Shown piece by piece: positions 12,881-26,891 of a DNA stretch of 64,000 bases (its first letter is position 1; each line of letters opens with the position of its first letter). The DNA is from Conus ventricosus (lineage: Eukaryota; Mollusca; Gastropoda; Neogastropoda; Conidae): NCBI GenBank assembly GCA_018398815.1, contig CM031621.1, forward strand, positions 1,527,660 to 1,591,659, read 5' to 3'. Below the pieces are notes generated by a model. It saw only the letters and a list, made by a program, of their open reading frames with translations, was not told the origin of the DNA and did no database searches. Position numbers and translations under genes: made by a program.

Positions 12881-15266
12881 ACACCAGGCATGATAGAGTA
12901 GAGGGCCCAAATTAAAATCTACCAGAGTTCAGACCTGTGAGGACCAATGACTGGTTCTAGAGCATTTGCGACAAGGGTTTAGGCATGTTTCACTACCAAT
13001 TGTCTGAGGAGGCAAAGGCTAAGCACCGATTTCTGGATTACTGGTGCTGTGCAAGGGAGTGGTGTGCTCACTCTAAAGGAAAGGTGCACATAGCAGTACA
13101 GAGTTAGTTGGCTCTGCGTAAGCGTGTTCCACCTTACCCCATATACTACAGGACAGGAAGATTTAGGTTCCAAGCAGATAATATGTGAGACCATCGTGCA
13201 GTTATTGGTGAAAGCTGCGCAGACCTATGGGTACTAGGCCGTCATTATAGCTAAGTTGGAGCGGATGATCGATCCTACGATATTGAACACTCGCAACACT
13301 GTGTCCCCAGAGTTGAGATCCGTATAGTCGAAGAATACAGCACCACAGAGATTTCGCGGGCTGCGCATCACCCCGCCAGAGGTGGTTTTGCTGAAGCTCG
13401 CAGGGCTATATGGGCATCTGCCCAGATACTGAGAGTAGCCCACCACAGGATTTAATACAATAAGAGAGCCGACAACAGCTAGTGGGGTATGAACAAAGGT
13501 CAGCAGTTCATCGGACCACATCACGCTCGATTTTAGTTTTTCTTTGTGGTCCGTCCTGGCCACAATAGGGAAAGATTTGAGTCCTAAAGTAAAGCCCGCG
13601 GTATCATGGGCAAGTCCTTCCAGCATCCTCGAAGCCTCGGCATAACCGTGGGGTCCATCCCAAGATTCTGGTGTTACCGATTGACCAGTGTTGCTTTCTG
13701 TGATGGATCAAACCTTGGTCGCCACCATCCGGGATTCGGGAGCAACAGACACACAAAGAGGATAAGGATATTAAGTGGTTCCCCTATGCCCGTCGGGGCG
13801 CCATTTACGATTTGTGCGTGTATTGGAGGATGTTTACAGATCCACCCGTCCTTCAGATACTCGTTTATATCTCCACCCCCCCTACTTCAGTGGCAGGAAT
13901 GGGCAACTCGCGGTGGAGCGACCTCTGTATTCCTTATCGTAGGGAATACTATTCCCTACGCAGACTGACGCAGTCATTCCGTGTCAACGATTTGCCCGTA
14001 CAGGCGTGTGTGGGATTCACCACACGCGCCAAAGCAAGAAGCAGGAACAGTAATAGCGCCCAGTTTATACCTACTACAGCCGATCACTGACGAGGTACTT
14101 TGCAAAAGGGGCCGATCCGCTTCCACGCTGAGCTCGTCTTCAGGCCAAAGGACTAGGAAGTTCCCACGCCAGCGACGACTGGTGGATCGTCCCGCATCAT
14201 TGGCCCACACGCCAAGGTGAGCTTCAAGCTCCACAAGGGATCCTCTTTAGGTTTTTCCACTCAGGCGAATCGTGTGGCAAACAGCTTGCGATCCCCAACG
14301 CATAGAGAGAATCTGTTTCTCCGGCAGGCCCAAGAATCACGTCCAAGGCAGGTCAAAATGGGCATCCAAGCGGACTCACGAGCGAGTAAAGACAAGACTT
14401 CGTATGGCCAGGGATAACCTCACAGGTAAGGCAGTACAGCCTGCAGATTGCGATGTCAGCCAACGACAGCGCCTAATGTTCGCTTGAAGCGTGTATCCCC
14501 TAGGACAGTGCCACGTTGGGGAGGCAAACAGCACGGAAATGGGGTCACCTGAGAGACCTTAATCCACCATCCGATCAGCGTCACCGCTACACTTCGGTAG
14601 TGGTAGAATCTGCGAGTCCGAAACGCAAGGCAGCCCCGCTTTAGGACTTTCGATGCCCCTATACAGTGCTAAACCACTCAGGCATATTTGGACGCGCACA
14701 GCTAGCCCAATAAGAAGCGAACGGCCGAAGATTAGTACTGGAGATCGAACCTCATCCACTCCAGTGCCATGACCCGGATCCGGCCATCAACGTCGACCTC
14801 AAGAGTAAGAGCAGTGGAACTGAGAGTCATCGATCACTTTCCGTCAATCAAGGTCCAGTAATACGGATACTGACAAACTAGCCGAGCTCCGTAGTTAGCA
14901 TATTGGAACAACAGACCCATAGCGACACATTCCCCCACAACTCAGGGATAAAACCTTTTTGGTCTCTAGTCTCAGGTAGTAGAAGACGCGTATTTCACTT
15001 CAGTGAGGTTTAACGGAAATGAACACCAATGGTTGTTATTGGTCACTTTCGAAGGTTGGCAGGTTTGCTTAAGTTGTTTGATAAATGAAGTAATATGTAA
15101 TTCCCCGAGTTAATACAAACGAGAGAATGTATGTATTGGATTCATCTTACTCTGTCGATCACAGATGAAATAGGGTTCGGTCCCAATGTTGTGAAGTTGC
15201 ACAAGCGACAAGGTAACAAAGGAGCACAGAAACTCAGAGAAGACAGATGCTTTTAGAAGGGGGGTT

Positions 15267-16911
15267 TGTCACACGAGGAATTTGTCACGATGCCTATGAC
15301 GTTCGAACCCACCAAGAGTGGCGGCATACTAATTTGTTTATTGCGTTGCTGTTGTCGTAGTAAACCCTTCCCTTAGGTTGGCTTTGTGGTGCATTGCACC
15401 TTGGTGTGGTTCATCTCAACTTGGTTTTTGGTCATTCTCTCTCTCTCACTCACTAATACCACCGCCCGTGCTATCCAACCTGCAGTTCACGGGGGGCCGG
15501 TACCACTTTCTCCCAGTCGAACTTTCTGACCTATCGGCCCTCGCCTAGTCCTTTTTACCTGTCTCACGTGCTCGTTCTTTTAGACTGAAGTAAGCTCACT
15601 CTGTGCACCATCATGGTCATGTTTGGCCCACCATTGCTGAGGAGGTTAGCTCTTCACTACAGAGGCGAAGAATGTCTCTGGGGCGCCTATCACCAGTCAC
15701 TGTTCTTTTACCTTATCGTCGCGATTACAGTCAGAACTTTCAATTCCTGCAGTCGGCCTGTGGAGAGGGACATCATTTCTATCTGTTACCGCATCTTCTC
15801 CTCTGTCCTCACGACTGACAGAGGTAGAGAAGCCTTTGCCCCCGCCACAACGGGGACACCCCACGGGAACAGTAAGCATCAGTATCGTGGTCTGTTTGTT
15901 TTTTGATTTGTATGTTGTTACCGGCTTAGTCTTCTCTTTTGCGCAATTTTCTTTTGTTTCGAAATTGTAAGAGAAATATATGTGTGAGACCTTTTCCTGG
16001 TTAATACAATCCTATAACCGGGCCATACTAAATTTATATCCAACAATTCTTTCTCCAAGTTTATGCAACAGGTGATGCGGTAAGTCGGTGGGAATGGGAG
16101 AGAACCTGGTAATTCATGTTAGTAACTTGCTTGACCCGCTCGTATCCGCCCCTGACACATTCGCCGGACTTTATTATCCTTCGGCCACCGCTGTTTGTGT
16201 AGTGCAAGGAGAACGAGGGTTTTATGTTCACCAGCCGTGCGTACGCAATATATGTCGTTCGGAATGCCGAGGTTGGAGCTTTGTGTATTTGAAATGTTAT
16301 ATAAAAGGTGGGTTACCCAGTTATGCCATTGAAAAACTAATTACAAATGTGGTGGCAGTTATTAAGCGAATGTCGCTGTGTCGATTATATTCCAAAGGTA
16401 AGGAAAACGTTAAGCGTGAGTGAGAGAAGGGTGAAGATAAATCCGATATAATGTTATAAAAAAACCTGTTGAATTAATGCAGTCCTATTACCCTGCATCT
16501 TGAGAAGACGTGATTCAATGTGATATTACTGTGTGCTTAAAAAACACTTCCCCTCTGCCCATCATGCAGTGGCTGATAAGACTAATAACAGCAAAGTCAG
16601 ACGGATACTATGGACTGCAGGGTACCATTAACCCATCTTCCTTCCTCCTCCATCCTTCATCTTTACCTCCTCTCTTCACTCGACTCACCTCCCAGCTACG
16701 TCCCTCCCCCCTCCCGGGGCTTTCCCAGGAGCACAACTGGTGGTGCCAGTGCTGGTCGAGGCCAACTATCTGACTGAGACCACTGACAGCGAAAGGTGCC
16801 CACGCGCTGGACGAGCCACTCCAATGGTCCGGGACCGGTGACTGCAAGGAGCCCGCCGTCTCGACTGCCGGGCCTGGACCCCCGTCCATGACCACCCGAA
16901 ACAGCATACGT

Positions 16912-16942
<31 letters not shown>

Positions 16943-17570
16943 CCCCCCCCCCCCCCGGGACAAACGCTCTTCACTGCCCGCGTTATGTAATCGAAGGTGG
17001 TCGGCTTTGGGCGACTCCCTGCGAGAACCAACCCGGCACGGAGCACCGAGTGCGACATGGGCTCCCGCGGACAATGACAGAGGGGCCGGAAGTGGACTCA
17101 CTCCTGGTGTGAGAAAAGGTCAATACTGGAAATAATTTCTTTATAATAGTGTAACAAGTCATAAGTTGCTGGAATTGCTGAACTAGTGATTAGTGAAACG
17201 TCGAAAGGTGAGAACTTAATTTATAAATCGTGCCAAGTTGTGGAGCTGGGAGCGCTTATAATTAGCGATAGTGCATGTGTTATGCATGGAGTGCTTTGAT
17301 CGAGAATTGTGCAAGTTTGTTGGCGTTGAGTGCAAGATCTGATTGTTGCAGGATATGTGAGCGTTGGGTGCTAAATTGTGAACGAGCGATGGTGCCTTTT
17401 GTTGGAATATTTATTTTGCTGTGTGAAATAAATTGGTGAAGATCTAAATCTTTGTTAGTGTGTCTCTTGCGGAGCGAGAGGAGGATCAAGTCACTCCTAT
17501 CACTCCCACTCAAAGACCGATCCTGTCAGGGGGGGGGCCCCCCCAGACCCTCCAGGGGACTTCTGACCCA
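15267..17570 (+). repeat. LTR copy C, followed by intron sequence
   Basis: It starts TGTCACACGAGG after GAAGGGGGG and carries (CT)n near 15,440, two poly-C blocks at about 16,912-16,956 and AATAAA at 17,427. Its last bases (TTCTGACCCA) are a degraded version of CTGTGACA. What follows is not a primer binding site but the intron block that also follows LTR D. This LTR therefore stands at the 3' edge of the element. Confidence 0.82.
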
Positions 17571-18028
17571 GTCAAACCCAGGGCTGAAAACCAGCTGACT
17601 TGAAAGAATCTTGAAAAAAGCTGATGACCAGGTCCAACCTTGGCCAAGTGGAAGCACAAGGACAACACCCTAGAGGTGGGGCCAATGGGGGGGAAAGGGT
17701 AAAATACCACCCTGCCAAAAATAGAAACCAAAGCATGTTAATAAGCCCTTTAGTGGTCTCTCCTCCCTCCTGATAACAAATTACTATGGCAGGAAAGCAC
17801 AGGAACCAAAACAGAAAACAAACCCCAAAAAAAACTAACTCCACACACATGCAAAACACACACACACGAACACACCCACACACACACACCACACACACTT
17901 GTCCACCTACACACATAATTTATGTTTTATTCACGCCAAACTACAGATTTCAAATAAAAAAAAAAGCATTCACAGAATTTTCAGTGTAAAACTAGTTAAA
18001 GTACAAAAATCTGTTCTGTACAACTCAC

Positions 18029-18134
18029 CCCAATATTGACATACACCAACCAGGTGTTCCACCACTGCATACTGATGATAAAACACCTGTCCCCCCTTGC
18101 ATCTTGTGTCTGGCTTCTCCGCTTCCAGCCAGTA
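18029..18134 (-). pseudogene. noisy copy of USP32 exon 28,425-28,528
   Basis: This is the equivalent of the MQWW exon. It carries extra and changed bases but retains two bases missing from the clean copy: here the bases after the codons for MQWWN read ACC TGG in frame. It is useful as an independent read of the same locus. Confidence 0.75.
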
Positions 18135-20029
18135 CCTGTACCCACCACAACCACCTCAGTCCCATGATAAGGCCCATAAGGTGTGTGTTAGCAGACAGAT
18201 GTATAGTATCAGGGAGTGATGCCTAGATGGAAGGATGAGTGGGTAGGGAGAAGAGAGGCAAACTGAGACATCAAACTCCATGGTAAGGAGTATAGGTGTT
18301 TATGTGATGTAGTGCAGGTGACAGGAATTTTTTCTACTGACGCCAAGGCATTTTTTATTTTATATCTATTTTTAAACACTAACCTTTTTCAAACAAACGA
18401 CCCAGCAAGTGAATAATTCCTAAACATAAGGCAGATATGATTCTCATGACGATTACAAATTTTATAAGGGTCACAAAAGTATAATAGTGGGATCACACTC
18501 TTTTGTTAGAAAAATGATACTGAACACACCACACACACCCACACACACACACACACACACCCACAACACACCCACAAGCACAATGTGACTGTGCTCATAC
18601 ACAAAAAAACACAGCAAAAGAAAAAGTGACTGAAATTGCTAAGAACAAGTATCTAGTTATTTAACGATTAATACAACACATCAGAAATATGCTCAACCAT
18701 TCATTCAGATTCCAGTAACAAAGGTAAGATAAAAGTTTATCAACTAAAGCGAAAAAATAGAGCACCTACCCTATCAGGATATTAACACAGGTAAGACTTG
18801 TAAACAGGATATCCTCTTATGAGATACAACACAGAATTTCTACACTAGAGCCATTATTCGTCAACTCTGCCGATGCACTTACATTGCTTTGACCATATTC
18901 CCAGTTGCTATGCAATGAATCATCAAAGCCCGCAAATAGACATACAGATGCCAGTACAATGGGGAGTGGTGGGGGGGAGGTACACTGTGGTGGGGTGGGG
19001 GTGTTAGTCCCAAGATAGGAGTGGGTGAGGGAGGAACAGTGGTGGAGTTGGGGTTGGGCAAGGATGCGGGCGGTGGGGGTTGCGGGAGGGTGGGGCGTCA
19101 AGCAGGACAAATTCTACTGACCTCATGCTTGCATGGATTGGCTGGGGGAAGAGGCCGTCACACACTGCGACAGTATGAACCAGACACGACTATCGAACTC
19201 GACGCAACCGAACGCCACAAATTACATTTAAACCAAAACCACATATGAGCTTCAGGACAGAAAGGAGAACATCAAGAAAAAGATGCTGCAAGACACGACG
19301 ATTATTGGTGAGAAGGAACCACTGGTGCAGCTTTGTCGCAATCAACACCAATGGCTGCCCGTCAAGACAAGCATTATTCATGTTTCAAGAATCAAGCCAG
19401 GAGAAGACTAGCAAAGGGTAATTTTTGTTATGGCCGCACAATAAGAATACAATTGAAAGCCCCGGAATGAAAACAAACATGAAAATAAACAACTAATCAG
19501 AATTCTTTTCTCTTCATTCTACCAAGCAACGCTCCTAGCATTATGGGGCTGAGACAGGTATGTGGTGTAAATGGTCCTGCTTGAAGTAAGAAGTTATCAT
19601 AGTGTGGAAAGTTGTTGTTAAAGGCAGAGGATCATCTAGAACAGCATATGAACGTATTTACAAGTAAAACTTTACTTGTTCCAGTGAAAGAAAAAAGCCT
19701 CCGGCACGGGGGTGGGCGGCCCACAAACTGACATGCAAGACTTAAAGCACCATGAGTGGCTTCTCTTCTACAGCTGATTCAGAAAAGAATGATTACTTAC
19801 ATGCAACCGTCCAGTTTCGGCCTATTCTGCAGCTGCAACCTGAAAAAGTTGAAAACTCAGCCACACCAGATACCTCTGTAAATAATCAAACCAGTCAAGT
19901 AACAATACACAACAACCACACTGTGTCTCCCAGAACCATCCCTTCCACCCACACATCAGCGAGCACCAGGACTAGGCAGCTGATGCACAGGCACACATGA
20001 CCGTCTGGATTCTGCATTAAAAAGCAGTA

Positions 20030-20950
20030 ATCATAACTGCGTTTACCCATGGCCTAGTCAATTGTAAAAAAACAGAACTATTTTGCCTCAGATTGTATAA
20101 TACTGATAACACTTGGCCAAGTCATCTGTTTAATATATACTGAACATATAAGCCGTCAGAGCTGAAAAAACATGAGTTACTCTCATTAGTAGGTCAACTG
20201 TAATATATACAAAACTATTTGCCGTCAGAGCTGTAAAAAACTGAGTAACCTAAGTGGAAGGACATCTGTAATACATACAAAAACAATTTAGCCGACAGAG
20301 CATTAAAATACATGGTTACTCTAATATGTCGGTCAGCAGTAATATATACGAACTCAATATGGCCCCTTCAAAGCTGAAAATCATACTGTTGTTACTCAAA
20401 GAGTAGGTCATCTGTAAAGATAAGAACAATTAAGCCTTCATATTTGTATAATAACAGAATACACTAAGTGTAGGACATCTGTAATATATAACTGACCTAA
20501 TTTTCCTTCAAAGCTGTAACATCTGTGTTTAACTCTATTGTATGTCAACCTAGTAACTATAAACTGAACTACTTTGCCTTCAAAGCTGTATCATATCCTG
20601 AGTAACAACACTAAGTGTAGGTCACCTGTAATACATAATGAACTAATTTGGTCCTCAAAACTGTAATCATGCTGTGTACTACTAGCCAATGTAATCCTGA
20701 AAAACATAACTGAACTAATTAGGCCGACAAGCTGTAAAAACAGAGTATACTCTAAGTGAAGGACATCAGTTATAATATATGACAGAACTATTTTGCCTCA
20801 AAAGCTGTATCATACTGATTACACTAAGTGTATGACACAATGAAAAAAAACCAGAACTAATTGGACATCAAGCTGTATCAAACAGAGTATACACTAGGTA
20901 GGTCAACCTTGCAATACATCCAGAACTAAATTGTCCTTCCCACTTCACGA
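20030..20950. repeat. noisy copy of the 69-bp array
   Basis: Units resembling CTGTAATATATACTGAACTA and GCCTTCAAAGCTGTA recur at about 69 bases with many indels. The clean equivalent is at 30,316-31,190. Confidence 0.75.
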
Positions 20951-20982
20951 CATGTGGCCTGAGCCCAGACCATGTGCCAAAA
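20920..20982 (-). pseudogene. noisy copy of USP32 exon 31,191-31,252
   Basis: The equivalent of the exon encoding ICHIVLGLRP, broken here by several substitutions and indels. Its position at the upstream end of the noisy 69-bp array mirrors the clean copy. Confidence 0.7.
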
Positions 20983-23239
20983 CTGAAAACCGAACAGAAA
21001 AAGGATTACGTCAAGACCCAAACAGAAACGATTAACAAGGAAAAGTAAGATTCAAATCCAAACCTGGCTTAGAATCAAAGTTAAAGCAAGGGAAAACAAT
21101 TCATTAACGAGCTTTGCGAAACATGAACATGCCAGTCGGGCTGTGAAAAACATTTCACTTTCAATACAAGCAGTGAGATCAGTAAAGACACACTTTCACA
21201 TCACCTTCTATCTAAAATGTCTAAAAAAACAAACAAACAAAATTTTTTTTCTACTCATCTCCTATTTCCCACCTTAAAGACTTGACATCGATGCCCCCTT
21301 CAAAGCCATGCAAAAATACACGATAAAAAAAACAACCTCCCCTGCCACTGAAACAAGCCAAAACCTGACTACCAGCCTTACACGAATGAAACAACAATCC
21401 AACTGTCACAGTCATGGAGTTTCGTCCATATAATTTTCTCCCTCCTGTGACACAAACCAACACCATGATAAGAATTTACAACAAATAGTATAGTTTTTTT
21501 TAAAGTACTTACCATACCCAAAAACAATGCCTCATTCGCCACATGATAAAGAACAATCACCATATACAATCAATATGCTCAACCACCAACAACCAAAAAT
21601 AACAAAAAACCTAAATCGGAAAGCAGGGAGGCTAACCTTGCTTCCATACTGAGATATGCAGCTAAAAGTGATCAACCTTTAATAAGATCTTTTTTCTTGT
21701 ACCATATTCAAACTAGTTCACTTTCGCCATTATCCCTAGAGGCGGGGAGAAAGGAGGGCATAACAGCTGTATAACCGACAGTTCGTATATACATAAAACA
21801 TTCTTTTAGAAGTAAAATACATTTTATTAGGACATAAAGAAGTTATTAATGTAACAAAAGACATACCATCTACCAATGCCATCACTCCACAAAGTGTGAA
21901 ACACCATCATACATCAGGACTCCATTATAAAAAAAGGATTAAAAATGGAGGGAAGAGCCAAACTACCCTTAAACCAATCAGGCCCATAGGATATCTCCCA
22001 TAGTGAGTTCATCTAATTCATCCCGACAGCCTGAATTCAATTTTCAAAACAACGAAAGTCCCGAAAATTAGCAATGTTGACATCAATAACATCAACATCA
22101 CAACACACCTTTCTCTTAGTGGAATCACAGAAATTACCGCATCCGCCAGGGTTATGGCAAGGTCGCCCTTTTCTTTGCTTTCTGGGACCCATGTTGAACA
22201 ACTCCACACTAGCAACCGCTCAATCCTGAGCCTTGTGGCAGGGCCACCAACAAAATGTCCAGCCACTCCCTCTTTAAGTATGAGGCGCAGAGGGTACCAG
22301 AGGCACCGAGTAAGAAGTGAAAAGAGGCAGGGAAAGTCAGCTTGACTCTCTTGCCAACACAGGTTGACTGTAAATCAGGTTGACCCACATATACAAACAC
22401 ACTTGTAAAGCTAAACCCCACAATCTTTGCATATAACAAGGCGAAAAAAGGAGAACAAACAGTACAGAAGACACATTATAAGTATTCGGTGCAAAGACAC
22501 AAGTGAGGCTGAAGATCAGACACAAGTGGAAAATGAGGTAACAAACGGTTATTCAATGACAACTGGAACAAGGCAAACGACCCATACCAGGCCATTAAAA
22601 AGTGAAAATGGAAAACAACTACCCGAATACCCCCTTTAAGGAGCAGGAAAAAGGTTGCATACTCCTTCAGAAGCAAACACAAGCATAAACACGCATTGTA
22701 GGAAATCACAGGTGACAGAAAACACTACAAAGTTGGAATTCAAATGATGACATAGGCAAGTTCCTACAGCAAGGAACAGGGGAAACACGAATGCATTTTA
22801 ATATCACTAACACACTAAGATGAAATCACCAGTGCTGACTATCAGAATAGAGATGGCGAGGTTCGCTCCTAGCTCTCCCACCTTCAGTTACATTGGGGGG
22901 AGGAATCCTTGATGGTACAGCCACGCTCCCAGCAATGAGGGAATGTGTATTTGTTTGGACCGTAAGTATGAAAAAATGCTTTAGCTTCAAGAGGTTTTCT
23001 TTACCTGGCACTATGCAAATTTTGCTTGATTATCTCACACCAGAATGCCAGCACCTAAGCCATCAAACAAACAACAAGCTTACCCCAAAGACGAACGTAT
23101 AAATAGAAATGAAAAGGCATAATTTCGAGAGAAAGACAAAGTTCCTAAAACAACATTGGGGGGGGTATATAAAAGAGAGAAAAAACACCATACAACATCC
23201 AGGTAAACCGTCAAATGCCAACATTAGCCACAGCGGTAC

Positions 23240-23331
23240 CAGAACTGAGAAGGGCTAGAAAGTCGTTACCTGTCCAAGTTGTTGTTGACATGACCAACAT
23301 GAGGTAGTCTCCTTGTGAGATGGGAACCATT
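23240..23331 (-). pseudogene. noisy copy of USP32 exon 33,463-33,546
   Basis: The equivalent of the exon encoding QEDYLMW. It is about 8 bases longer than the clean exon, mainly by inserted bases, and no frame stays open. In a real duplicate the coding exon would be expected to be better preserved than the intron, and it is not. Confidence 0.75.
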
Positions 23332-23453
23332 CGCAGACAATGTGTTTCACCTGTTAGTTCCTGATGCACACATCTCCATAGCATTACATCAAACAACAAA
23401 GCACTGAACTTGCTACAGAAAGTCTGAGCAAGAAAAAGGTCAGTAACACTTAC

Positions 23454-23482
23454 CTTAACTGTGACTCATGAACTATCATCAG
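23454..23482 (-). pseudogene. noisy copy of USP32 microexon 33,666-33,692
   Basis: The equivalent of the 27-base microexon. Here the acceptor reads ATACAG directly followed by CTGATG, without the extra base present in the clean copy, so it supports a phase 0 start. Confidence 0.65.
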
Positions 23483-23759
23483 CTGTATGAAACAACACAT
23501 GACAAGCAACAACCCACCATATTCAAAACGATGAACAAACACCAAAGTGGAAAAAGACCGTGGCTAACACCAACAGAACACATTCAAAGAACGCCGGCTG
23601 CACAAACCAGCCTGCAGGTTTAGTGCTGCCCAGACACATTAACTCCTTTCCATCCTACCCTTATCATTTCAGGCAAACCGGGCCAAACACAAAATCCCTC
23701 CTTTCCCTTCCCCTGCAGCCCACGAAAATACGATACTCTCAGATAAGCGCTTTGAACTT

Positions 23760-24104
23760 CACAAGAGTCGCGACATAAGTACAAAGCGACATGACCCGGA
23801 CACTTGCGGATGACAGTGATTATGAATGGAAAGGATGCCAGACGGCCGACCCAACCCATGTTGTATAAAATCAAGAACAACCTAGTCACTGCCCGAGTTT
23901 AAAACAGCAACTTCCATACGCCAAAAGAGAAAGCTACGAGTCACGATCAGCGGTTCAGCCAACTGCTGCAGACACCGACTACCGCTCTAATGTCGTACCT
24001 CCCAACGAAAATAGTTGTACTGGACCTCCCTACCCCTGATACTGTATGATGCCCCAAACACCCCTGACACATTTGTGTCACTGGTCAATAGGCACCTTCA
24101 GTAG
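23760..24104 (+). pseudogene. noisy copy of the LINE C-terminal fragment
   Basis: It matches 33,950-34,297 with scattered indels that break the frame, whereas the clean copy is open to its stop. Confidence 0.7.
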
Positions 24105-24724
24105 ATTTTTCTAAATAAGCTGTCTGATTGTGTGCATGGATGAGTGGAATAATTGGCGGGCCGGAGCTGCCTACAGCAGCCTTGGGCCCAGCAAGTCCTA
24201 GTAATGGATAACAGCGAACCGTGGTAGCCTGCTAGGATAGCAGCCCAGGCTGATAGCAGTCACTCTTTCTCTCTGGGCCTAACTGCACAGAATAAGGTAG
24301 GTAGGTCGTGGAATTAGGGAAGGATAGCTCCGACACATTCCTAAATCAAGACTGGCCGGCAATAAGGTGAAAGAAAAACACTGGTGATAACTTGACTCAC
24401 AGAAAAGAATAAAGAATCATGGCAATAATGACCTATCCCATTCAAATCCAAATAATCATGCACATACACAAGCACAAAACTCAGACACAAAAAGATTACA
24501 CACAACAACCATGCATGCTACCACACTCCAACAAGCACTCTCTCCAACACCCCCACCATCTCAACCCCCAACATCCCACCAAATCCCTCTCCCCTCCATG
24601 CCACCCATCCCCACCACAACGACCTTGATGGTGACCATGACAAGACAGAATTCTTGGGCCACGCCGCTGGGTACCATTGATTTGGCATGTCCTGGTGCCC
24701 TGCACACAGCCACCACCCACAGAT

Positions 24725-25188
24725 CCTGAGTGTATCCATCACAAACCCCCACCACTGACCAAGGGTGTTCAAGACCCCCACCACCACTGACCATGTGTAT
24801 GTTCAAAGACAACCCACCACCACTGACCATGTGTGTTCAATCACACCCTCCCGACACCACAGACCATGGTGTCAATTCACACCCACCACCACTTACCATA
24901 GGGTTTCAATCACACCCCCCACCACTGACCAGGGTGTTCAATGACACCCACCACCACTGACCATGAGGTGATCAATGACACCCACCACCACCACTGACCA
25001 TGGTGTTTTCCATCACACCCACCACCACTGACCATGGGTGTACAATGACCCCCACCACCACTGACCAGTGTGGTACAATAGACACCACCACCACTGACTC
25101 AAGGTGTTCCATCACTAACCACCACCACAGACCATGTGTGTACCACCCCAACCACCCACCACTGACCCATGGGGAGTTCAATCACAAC
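24725..25188. repeat. noisy copy of the 33-bp array
   Basis: CACCCACCACCACTGACCAT repeats at about 33 bases with irregular unit lengths. The clean equivalent is at 34,905-35,365. Confidence 0.75.
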
Positions 25189-25337
25189 ATGACGCTGTAC
25201 AAACCCTCCAGGTCATTTCCTGGATTCTGAAGGTGGAAAACCACCAAACTATTGCACTGAATGAAACCCAATGTGACTGGTATGGGTCGGTGTCCATGTC
25301 TGCACAAAAGTGAACAAAAGCAAATCTAAAGAACTGT

Positions 25338-25890
25338 AAAGCCCTGGCGTTTGGCCCAGGGGTGAAGGGGTAGGGCCCCGGAAAGTTTGTTGGGAGCGAT
25401 CATCATCCTTCCCCCGGTGGCGGACCGGGCCCAGTCCATGGGATAAGGGGTTGGCGTGGACTGTGGTCATGCGTTCACTTCCGTCATATCAAGGGTTCCT
25501 GTAATAGGTGCTGACTATCTTAGCCGAGCTCCGTAGTTAGCATATTGGAAAATCAGTCAGAGGGACACTTCCCCTCAACCAGGGTTATATCCCTTTTTGG
25601 TCTCTGTATCAGGTTGTAGTGACAGTTGTCACTTCAGTGAGGTTAACGGTAATGAATCACCAATGGTTCGGATTGTTCACTTTCATGGTTGGAAGGTTTG
25701 CTTAGTTGTTTGATAAATGTAGTATATGTATTTCCCCGTGTGATTCTATCGTGGAATGTTTGTATTGGATTCATCGTACTCTGTCGATCACAGAGAATTG
25801 GGTTCGGTCCCATTGTTGTGAAGTTGCACATGCGACAGGTTCAAAGGAGCACTGTATCTCAGAGAAACAGATGCTTTTAGAAGGGGGGTT
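25338..25890 (+). mobile_element. 3' end of the element's internal region, truncated at its left edge
   Basis: Sequence switches here from the intron block to the last 0.55 kb of the element. It starts within the RNase H region (matching 8,505 onward), carries an S-D-H-H-like stretch near 25,395, a readable RNase H ending (HIKG ... ADYLSRA-like) near 25,480-25,525, then a noncoding tail and the polypurine tract GAAGGGGGG before LTR D. The abrupt left edge, with no target duplication, marks an assembly join. Confidence 0.75.
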
Positions 25891-26891
25891 TGTCACGAGT
25901 TTGTCACGAGGCCTATGACGTTCGACCCACCTAGGGTGGCGGAATTACTTATTTGTTTATTGTCGTTGCTGTTGTCGTGTTCCGTCCCTTTGGGTGGCTT
26001 GTGGTGCAGTTGCACCTTGGTGTGGTTCAGCTCAACTTCGGTTTGCTTTCTCTCTCTCTCTCTCTAATTCCACCGCCCGTGCTATCCATCCTGCAAGTTC
26101 ACGGGTGGCCGGTACCTTTCTCTCGAACTTTCTGTCTTATCGGCCTCTCGCCTGTCTTTTTACCTGTCGCACGTGCTTCGTTTCTTTTAGTTTGAAGTAT
26201 GCTCACTCTGTGACGCAGCATGGCATGTTTGGCCGCCATTGCTGAGGGAGGTAGCTCTTCACTCGAGCGGAAGATGTCTCTGGGGGCGGCTGCTCCAGTC
26301 CTGGTTCTTTACCTTATCGTCGAGAGTACAGTCTGTACTTTCAATTCCCGCAGTCGGCCTGTAGGAGAGGGACATCATTTCTTCTGTTTCCGCATCTTCG
26401 CCTCTGTCCTCTCGACTGGACAGAGGGTAGAGAGAGTCCTTTGACCCGCCTCTTCGGGGTCACCCACGGGTAGCTGGTAAGCATCAGTTTCGTGGTCTGT
26501 TTGTTTTGATTGTTGTTGTTTAGCGGCTTAGTCTTCTCTTTTGCGCAATTTTCTTTTGTTTTCGAAATTGTAAGAGAAATATTGTGTGAGACCTTTTCTC
26601 TGGTTAATTCATCTTTAACTGGCCATTCTAAATTATTTCCAAAATTCTTTCTCCTGTTTATGCATCTGGTGATGCGGTAGTCGGTGGGGAAGGGAGAGAA
26701 CTGGTGATTCAGGGTTGGAACTTTCTTGGTCTCGCTCGTCCGCCCCTGTCACATTCGCCCGGGCTTTTATCCTTCGGCCACCGTCTGTTTGTGTGTGCAA
26801 GGAGAAAAGAGTTTTATGTTCACGAGCGTGCGTACGCATGATTTGGTCGTTCGGATGCGTGTTGGAGATTTGTGTTATTTTGAAATGTTTT

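Larger units (their letters stand above)
11353..15266 (+). mobile_element. internal region 2 of the LTR retrotransposon
   Basis: This has the same order as internal region 1: binding site, leader with poly-T runs, gag-like coil (about 12,540-12,880), knuckle region near 13,530-13,590, protease near 13,690-13,960, RNase H tail near 14,730-14,890, and a polypurine run before LTR C. Its length is within 10 bases of internal 1. The indels that break the frames are at different positions, so the two copies look like independent noisy reads of one sequence rather than two aged insertions. Confidence 0.75.
2904..17570 (+). mobile_element. LTR retrotransposon ladder (LTR A, internal 1, LTR B, internal 2, LTR C)
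   Basis: Three direct long repeats separate two internal regions of 3.9 kb. Each LTR begins TGTCAC-like and ends GTGACA-like, an inverted terminal pair, and each of the first two is followed at once by a primer binding site. The internal regions carry gag-like arginine/glutamate-rich sequence, a CCHC knuckle, an aspartic protease signature and the end of an RNase H domain, which points to a Ty3/gypsy-type element. The 5 bases CTGTC precede LTR A. The same 5 bases follow the fourth LTR at 27,993, so the whole series probably represents one insertion expanded in assembly. All copies differ from each other by scattered indels in every frame. Confidence 0.85.
17571..25337. other. error-rich duplicate of the intron block at 27,993-35,515
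   Basis: From GTCAAACCCA to GAACTGTA this block follows 27,993-35,515 base for base in order: (CA)n runs, the exon at 28,425, the G-rich tract, the 69-bp array, the exon at 31,191, the exons at 33,463 and 33,666, the LINE end and the 33-bp array. It differs by scattered single-base insertions, deletions and substitutions in unique sequence and exons alike, and is about 250 bases longer. I infer an unpolished read placed a second time by the assembler, not a biological duplication. Confidence 0.85.

Noticed and set aside
2904..17570. Endogenous gammaretrovirus
   Set aside because: The tRNA-Pro site suggested it, but there is no envelope-like region, and the RNase H ending and overall layout look like a Ty3/gypsy retrotransposon.
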